Assembly (NCBI GenBank): GCA_900404475.1
Contig: OUQQ01000253.1
Coordinates: 26,497-51,427 of the forward strand
Source of the DNA: Spongospora subterranea
Taxonomy: Eukaryota; Endomyxa; Phytomyxea; Plasmodiophorida; Plasmodiophoridae
Direction: 5' to 3'
DNA: 24,931 nucleotides
Made by a program: the position numbers and the translations under genes. Of this stretch, positions 18,851 to 24,931 are shown in pieces. Each line of letters begins with the position of its first letter. The stretch's first letter is position 1. The notes under the pieces were generated by a model. The model was not told the origin of the DNA. It saw nothing but the letters and a program-made list of their open reading frames with translations, and searched no databases.

Positions 18851-21800
18851 TCTCTGCCCTTGATCATTTCGTGACTGACCAAAATCGCGCCGTCATTTTA
18901 CGTCGCCTCCATCATGACGCCGATGAGTTGATAACCGCTCAGCGTTTATCCAATGCCAGTAAAATAGCACCGCGCGTCCCCCGCCTTCCGTCATTATCGC
19001 AAGTCGTTCAATCGGAATATGTTGCAATCGATGCATCGTCTTCCCCGACCTCATCCAACGTCAGAGCGTTTCACTCTGTCAATATCGCTCCGCTTACTCC
19101 CACGACACCACGTCTTGGAACGAATAAGGTTCGTGCAGTTGATGATGCTGTCGTAAGCGTCATGGAAGGGAATCGACCTCTTCTGCAATCGCATCGTAAG
19201 TGATCGTTCCACCGTATTGGCGATACACATACCGGATTTGGTTATGTTAACACGTTGCGCCATAGCAGGGGACGGAAGCGTGTCCAAGGCAGCAACATGG
19301 CAGCCGCATCCATTACGGACTCCACGTGATCGATTACCGCCGGTGCCGGGAACTCCCGCTGCGTTGGCGTCACTACCTAATACGTTCATGACCGAGTTAC
19401 CGGCTGACGATAATGTTACTTCATCGGACGATACTCCCAGTAACGAAGCCGACATCATGACGTTACTTGACCATCGGCGACTGGGAGATTTGGCCAAAGA
19501 ATTCGCACGTTACCCTGGATCTGCTCTGAACTTGACGCAGTTCGTCCAGGTCGTCAAGGCGTTCCTGCCTGCGCATTTAGGTATGAAACTAGCGAACAGA
19601 AGCTGGAGTTGAAGCGTATCTTGCATTTTAGATGAGGTGCCGGCGGTGTCGGGCCTATGCCGGTTGTTCGAAGAAATCGATATCAACGGCGATGGGACTA
19701 TGGAATGGACAGAGTTCACCAACTACATCATCGACGCCGGGATGCATGTTGACGACAACGCCGAGATTGTAGTGGATGAATATGACCGAGTGCCGCTAAC
19801 GATACGTGACCCGCGAGAGCAACGTCACAATCATCGCAGCCATCTGCGTGTCAACCGATTACGATACTTCCCCGTTCTTGATCAAGTCGCGGTTTGGGAA
19901 ATGCAAAAGACTACGGTTCGGCTGTTCAACGCCAATGTAACAGCCATGTGTATGCCGGCAACATGACTACATTATTTGACGACCTCTGTTCAGACGTTAC
20001 ACTATACGGGTTCGATTCCATCCCGCAACTGCGAAATCCTCTCGGCATGCTATGTTCCTGCTATAGCTTCGCTAATAACGTCCGGCAATGACCGGCAGTT
20101 ACGCGTCTGGGATCCTTTGCGACACTACGCTAGCGTTGCCACGTACCAATGCAGGCAGGCGCATATGGTTTTAGAATGGGACGCTGACCATCGTCTGCTA
20201 TATTCGGCAGATGAAACTCATCGTCTAAATTGCTGGAAAATCGGTTCGTCCCCCAAATCCGAGTTGTCATCAGGGTCAAACACCGACGCCAGCGTTATAG
20301 GATCATTAAAGGCTCCTTTACATAGTTGTAATGGGCACGATATGCCAATAATCGATCTTCTTCCGTTGAAGAATCTCAACCTTTTAGCAACCGCTTCTCT
20401 TGGTGGGTTTCCGGCTGTTTCAAACGCTAATGTCATCACTGACCAATGTCGGTCAGATTCCACCATTGGCTTATTCGATATGTCGCAAAATCGTCGTAGC
20501 CATACGTTATGTGGTCATACTCGTGGAGTGTTGAGTCTAGCGTACCATCCCGATTACCATTGTTTAGGTGCGTCACCGGCGTCCCCCTCTCCGTCCTGCC
20601 GTTACCGGAGAGAGAGAGAGTGGGATCGTCATGGGGGATCGGACTGCATCCGTATCGTTAATGAGTTGGTGTGTGATAGCCAGTGCAGGATATGATCATA
20701 AAGTGAAGGTCTGGGACCCCTATGTCGATAAGAGTATCTGCTCGTTAAATGGGCACTTCAACCCGCTCATATCAGTGTCGGCTGTCGAGGGGACTCCACA
20801 GATCATAACGGTATTGCACACAACATCAATCCTCATGTTATTCAACTGCTGATGACGAATACGGGGGCATCCACTGCGCATTTGACAATTCCATAGTGTG
20901 ATTGATTATATGATGATTTTTGTTCTTTTCCGCCTTCTTCCTTTGCCAAAATGGTCAAATGCTCTGTTTTCATGATCAACACCATATCAGTGGCTACCTG
21001 GGTGATGATCAATTGACCAGCAAATTTCGTGCTACATATTAGGCTGATACAAGTGGTGTGGTGAAGATCTGGGATATTCGTAACTACGCCTGTATCCAAG
21101 CGTTTAGCCTTCGTACGACCGATGGGGTTAGTCTGGATTCTGTCAGCTCGCTGGCCATTGTACCGGGGCGTAGACGAATTTTGATCGGTGGTATTGGTGG
21201 CGTCATCACCTACGATGGTAATATAATTCCTATTCAGTATTGAGGGCTCTTAAAGCGATTCATCTTATGAGTTTGTTGGATAGGTTTGAGTCAGGCGGGT
21301 CGAAATCCATTATTAGCCGATACGGAGCCCACCTCTATCGCCCTTTACAACGATCATTTTGCAACATTCGTCACGGCAGCGGGCCGGTCGTTAAAGGTGA
21401 ACCAGGAACTCAAACCGCTCGTTATAGGACCTTAACCAACGGCATTATTGGCGTTCATGTTGGACAGATATGGGAAACGAAATCGGGAGCCATTCGATCC
21501 GTCTATCGGGATGTGACCGAGACAGTGATCACAGCGTTGGCATTCGACCATAGCCAAAAAAAGGTCAGAAAATAATCCCAAAAAGGGCAATGGCCGAACA
21601 TGATTTCATGGTCGGACAGATTGTGGTTGGGGATGGAACTGGCACTATTCGGGTTCTGAACGGCATGAACGGAACGCAGATGAAGGTCAACCCTCATACG
21701 TCCAGCGTATATGTTTTCTTTTTGCGATTATCCATATTCCATTCGCTGATGACTTTCCGCTTTTATGGCTGTGCGATTAAATAGCAATGCTGCTTATAGA

Positions 21801-23464
21801 TCAGCGATATTCATCATGGGAAGAGTGTTTCGGCCTTGGCTTATATTGCCGATCTTAAAGCAATTGTCTCGTGCTCGTGGGATTCCCTTTCGCGCTTGTA
21901 TGACGACTCCGCTTCTGTAAATTCCGCACACTTCACCCAATACTCAAATTCTTTTCCAAGATGCCAACATGTTGGTGTATTGTTTTTTCTGGTAGTTGAC
22001 GGATCGAATATTCTTACGACGCGAGGCGCGTTCTCAATCCAGCGATGTACTTTGCGCTGCTGTCTCCAGCAATTTGACCCTGTTGGCGTCTGGTTCTGTC
22101 CTGGGCACCATATCCTTATGGGATTATGACTCCAACTCTATTGAAAGTGAGCTCCTAGGTCTAGTCTCACACTCAATCTACCCAATCGATTATACTCGTT
22201 TATGCTATGCGAATTCTCTGTTGAATATTTTTTCTCTTCCGTTCATTGTGTCCCATGATTTCAGCATCAAGATAATTTTGCCAATTTGGCTTAACTGCAT
22301 TACAGGTCACAATTGTGAGATAACCGGTTTATTATTCCTGGATCCATATCCTTTATTGGTATCGGCCGATAAGGATGGGAACCTGTGCATATGGGTAGTT
22401 CGGCCTATTTCCCGAGGCGATTCCGCTGTAGGACGCTGTCTAGCTCGTTTGGTCAACGAGGTGCGTGGTGTTCCTCAGGCACCTGTTGCCCTGGGGTTTC
22501 TACCCACGGATTCCGCTCTGTATACGGGTGACGTAGCCGGGATCTGTCGCATCTGGCGCCTTGGTATTACCACATTTTACTTACTCGGGAAGACGATCAA
22601 CTCGAGTTTGTGGCAATTAAGTTGAGATATCAATTTCAAACACGTTTTATTTCAAACAGTTGTTTAGATTGTCAACAAAGCTAGACGGTGTCTAGTGTCA
22701 TGGCGTAATCTGTTTGCTCATTGGAAAAATCGTTTTAGCTGGGGCAATTCGTCGTTTGAAGATTGTAGAGTTCTCATCGTCGTCCGATGTCGGTTCTCGT
22801 AAGACGGCCCGCCTAGAAGCTTACGAGTCGTACCGGTCGAGGAATCGGTTAATGATGGCTCGGGTGGCCGATGGCGATCTCCTTCCTGGTGATATCCAGC
22901 TGATTGGATCATGGCAAGCTCATCATGACGCCATACGATACTTAGGTACACCATGCTTTTCGCAATTTGCTTTCGATTTACGACGTAATATGGCAATTGA
23001 GTTGCTCGCTCTACCCGCTTTACAGACGTTTTTCATAAGCATTTACCAATAGATAGAAATATTTTTGTTCTCAACGTCGTTCAATCTGATGTTCGCCGAA
23101 CTGAACTCAGTCGTTATCGGAACGTGATTTCTCAAGCAACTTCGTTGCTCAGATTTGATCAAATGGGGCACGATTGGCGCTGGTTTAATCACGACCAGTT
23201 TCGATCGCACCGTTAAGGTCAGTATTGAAGAAGGCCCATCAATCTGAGCTCCAACGGTTGACGGTTCAGGTTTGGTCATTAAGAGGGCGCCAGATTGGGG
23301 CTCTGCATCAAGGACGGGGTCTAGCAGATGTGTCCAGCACGAATATGACGCCATGGAATTACGTCCCGAATACGGCCGCCCGCATTCAGCGTGCCCATGA
23401 TCGAGCTCATGGTATGATAAACGCTACCAAAAGTACCCTCAATCCGAATAATAAAGGACCATAA
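18751..23464 (+). CDS. EF-hand and WD40-repeat protein (WDR49/WDR64-like)
   Basis: About 1051 residues in 16 exons: 18751-19195, 19269-19580, 19632-19936, 19994-20402, 20457-20567, 20680-20810, 21043-21217, 21284-21396, 21468-21563, 21620-21685, 21800-21916, 21996-22146, 22306-22563, 22739-22945, 23153-23217, 23270-23464. All junctions are GT-AG and phase-consistent. The N-terminal ~250 residues are low-complexity and Pro/Ser-rich. A helical segment and one canonical EF-hand loop follow, DINGDGTMEWTE (269-280), with all Ca2+ ligand positions filled. Then come about eleven WD40 blades, seen as NDRQLRVWD, DSTIGLFDM, YDHKVKVWD, SGVVKIWD, GRSLKIWE, GTIRVLNG, DSLSRLYD, GTISLWD, GNLCIWV, GICRIWRL and RTVKVWSL, enough for two propellers. 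This order and size fit WDR49/WDR64/WDY, mostly testis- or cilium-linked proteins. Start: ATG 18751; ATG 18790 is an alternative that reduces overlap with the minus-strand ORF. Confidence 0.85.
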
Positions 23465-23674
23465 CATAACAACAGCGAGAACCGCTCCACGTTTTCAGAG
23501 CCCTCGTAACAAATCATGGTTTTCGGGCCCATGCTTTCCAAGGCGGATGAAAGAGGTGAATGGCCCAAAACTTAAATTGACCCAATAGGAATATTCCGTC
23601 CTTCATTGCCTTTGATTCCGAATTTCCTGCATCATAGCCCCTCCTTTTTTAATAGATAACAGGTATTCTCGTTC

Positions 23675-23970
23675 CTACTTCAACAAAAGCACATGTTGAT
23701 TTCTCTCTAGGTCGGATTCGACGCATCTTGCTAAAAGTCGGACTACGGTGGTCTTGCAATTGTACAGTCCCGGTCCTCGTCGAAAATATCTCCAATCGGT
23801 GCGTTTCGATCGAGAATATCGCTCGACCTCAATGTCTCCAGACACTGTGATCTGTCTGTGTAGGCTGAATGCAGTTATTATGTGCTAAACAGTCGGATGG
23901 ATCTCAACCTTCCGATCTCTAAATCCTCGACATCATTATCTGAATAATTGTCTCTACCTTCTTCATACAT
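23675..23970 (-). CDS. Small unknown gene, left copy of an inverted pair
   Basis: Minus-strand model: exon 23970-23909, intron 23908-23856 (53 nt, GTTGAG...CACAG), exon 23855-23675; 80 residues ending in TAG. It reads MYEEGRDNYSDNDVEDLEIG across exon 1. Exon 2 contains DIEVERYSRSKRTDW and TVVRLLARCVESD. There is no signal peptide, membrane helix or motif I know. The right copy shares SDNDVE, VERYxxSKR and TVVxxxARCV. Compared with it, this copy has a 7-nt length difference just before SDNDVE. That breaks the frame leading from the equivalent upstream ATG (24034-24032, QIESFRLYH in that frame), so either the start has moved to 23970 or this is a decaying copy. Confidence 0.4.
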
Positions 23971-24106
23971 GGTAAAGTCGGAAAGATTCTATCTGTAAGT
24001 AACGAAAAATGCCCGAACAAGAAGAAATTGGCATCTGTGGAATCTTTGTCGGAACGAATCCCCTTTTGTGTCGAGGGGTGAAAAAACCAGTTTTTATGGG
24101 TACTTG

Positions 24107-24383
24107 ATGACTGAACCGAAGAGACAATTAAAATATTTTCGATTTCACCATCAAGATAGAGGGGCTTGTTCAGATAATGATGTCGAGGAACTAGGAGAGC
24201 GGAAAACATGATTGATGTACTAGCTGCATCCAGCCTACACAGGCGGATTCGAACATTGTGGTCGAGCGTTATCCTCTATCAAAACGCGCCAAATTGAGGA
24301 CATTTCTCGACGAAGGCGAAAACTACAAATACTACAAGATCACCGTAGTCCAGTTTTCAGCAAGATGTGTCGATTTGGATTAA
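24107..24383 (+). pseudogene. Right copy of the inverted pair, probably broken
   Basis: Exon 1 equivalent 24107-24211 starts ATG and reads MTEPKRQLKYFRFHHQDRG, then SDNDVEELGERK, and meets TGA at 24209-24211. At the place where the left copy has its GT donor this copy has GAAAACATGA, so the donor is lost. The acceptor (CCTACACAG ending 24242) is kept. Exon 2 equivalent 24243-24383 reads DSNIVVERYPLSKRAKL and KITVVQFSARCVDLD and then TAA. Conserved frame after the TAA (RALLHTKDQLKLRH) suggests the stop is secondary. A 10-nt deletion at the start of exon 2 also shifts phase. A different, unrecognised gene structure that avoids these defects is possible. Confidence 0.45.
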
Positions 24384-24515
24384 TGGAAAAATTGCAGGGC
24401 TTTGCTGCATACTAAGGATCAGCTGAAATTAAGGCATTAAGGTGAGGACCATCACTTCAAAGACGTGTATCAACTGTGTATTCACATGATTAACGAATGC
24501 ACATATTCCCTGCAG

Positions 24516-24652
24516 AAGGAGAAGACGGCAGTTTCCTGCGTGACCGCCAGTATGACGGCAGGACCATGACTGAAGCAAAGGCCGCGTCACTGGGCGGAAC
24601 CTGCGAGAGAGGTCTGCCGGAAGAGAAGAAGGAAGAATACAGAATTGATTGA
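24516..24652 (+). other. Possible exon, unknown product
   Basis: After a good acceptor (TTCCCTGCAG, ending 24515) one frame is open to TGA at 24650-24652 and reads GEDGSFLRDRQYDGRTMTEA, then AASLGGTCERGLPEEKKEEY. It is hydrophilic, with a composition unlike the AT-rich flanks. It may be a 3' exon of a gene related to the right copy of the inverted pair. No equivalent is visible beyond the left copy. Confidence 0.3.
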
Positions 24653-24931
24653 TTGACCGAAGTGATAGAAGTTTGAACTTAACTCACACAGCGTTGTCAA
24701 AACTTCGATCCCAGAAGACGAGTCAAAAAGTGACCGGTACCCCTTAGCGACGATGAGCTTCCCGGCTTATTCAACAATAGACTGTTGAAACTGTAGCCAT
24801 ACCGGAATTGGCGCCATCATGAACCTGAGTTGGCACTGGTCGATTCGAAAGAAGACGACGGCGATTTCAAATAATAATATTTCCTCGTCTTGGGAGGTAT
24901 GTTGGCGGAACGTCAGTGACGCTGTTGGATG
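24653..24931 (+). other. Right edge: coding-like fragments, unassigned
   Basis: Two short stretches look translated on the + strand. One at about 24745-24796 reads PLSDDELPGLFNNRLLKL to a TAG. The other, after an acceptor ending 24796, is open from 24797 to TAA at 24872-24874 (PYRNWRHHEPELALVDSKED). Both are acidic and too short for a family call. The downstream part is cut by the window end. Confidence 0.2.

Larger units (their letters stand above)
23675..24430. repeat. Diverged inverted duplication (two arms of about 320-360 bp)
   Basis: The left arm (about 23675-24034) and right arm (about 24107-24430) are inverted copies of one sequence, about 70% alike by eye. Islands of near-identity include CCTCGACATCATTATCTGAA at about 23925 against its complement at about 24170, CTGTGTAGGCTG at about 23855 against the complement at about 24231, and CATCTTGCT plus GGACTACGGTG at about 23724-23752 against the complement at about 24350. 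Similarity holds at the protein level when each arm is read outward from the centre. The arms are separated by roughly 72 bp between equivalent ATGs. Confidence 0.75.

Noticed and set aside
19051..19497. 148-residue minus-strand ORF
   Set aside because: Antisense shadow of exons 1-2 of the WD40 gene, which continue in phase into a canonical EF-hand.
20607..20620. GA dinucleotide run
   Set aside because: A short simple repeat inside an intron of the WD40 gene.
22461..22478. 18-nt GT...AG stretch as a micro-intron in the WD40 gene
   Set aside because: The frame is open straight through it and the length keeps phase, so no splice is required.
23919..24209. 96-residue minus-strand ORF across the inverted centre
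   Set aside because: Its frame differs from the one conserved between the two arms, so it is probably chance.
1..24931. tRNA, rRNA, transposase or viral genes
   Set aside because: I looked on both strands and saw no cloverleaf, rRNA-like block, integrase, reverse transcriptase or transposase motif.

Overview
This is nuclear DNA of a unicellular eukaryote, probably a flagellated (zoosporic) protist. Every recognisable gene is broken by many short GT-AG introns (24 to about 290 bp, mostly 50-150), and the products are eukaryote-specific: a four-domain voltage-gated cation channel, a mitochondrial carrier, a transcription-type CDK, a DUF229 sulfatase-like ectoenzyme, the ER SNARE Use1 and a WDR49/WDR64-like EF-hand/WD40 protein. 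The last family is mostly linked to cilia. I cannot place the lineage from sequence alone. Exon models were built by hand: each junction was chosen so that GT-AG borders, reading phase and family conservation agree.

Layout, left to right. 1-7628 (+) is the 3' part of a CaV-like channel gene: domain I pore and S6, complete domains II-IV and a C-tail with an IQ motif, in 24 exons. Its domain II filter lacks the usual acidic residue. 8343-9618 (+) is a mitochondrial carrier of the folate/FAD/nucleotide-type subfamily. 9924-12034 (+) is a CDK9/CDK12-like kinase with a basic Ser/Arg/His-rich tail. 12346-about 16473 (+) is a type II membrane DUF229 protein with a long C-terminal extension. 16699-17871 (+) is USE1. 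18751-23464 (+) is a 16-exon EF-hand plus WD40 gene. These six genes run head to tail on the + strand, with spacers of roughly 200-900 bp.

Two regions are less ordinary. Between USE1 and the WD40 gene (17872-18850) the minus strand carries coding-like exons whose 5' end overlaps the first exon of the WD40 gene. At 23675-24430 there is a diverged inverted duplication: two head-to-head copies of a small unknown gene, separated by about 72 bp between equivalent ATGs, each with a different defect. Unassigned coding-like segments follow, up to the right edge.

The genes do not form a pathway. The channel (Ca2+ entry), the EF-hand WD40 protein (Ca2+ binding, possibly axonemal) and the IQ motif could belong to one calcium-signalling context, but that is inference.
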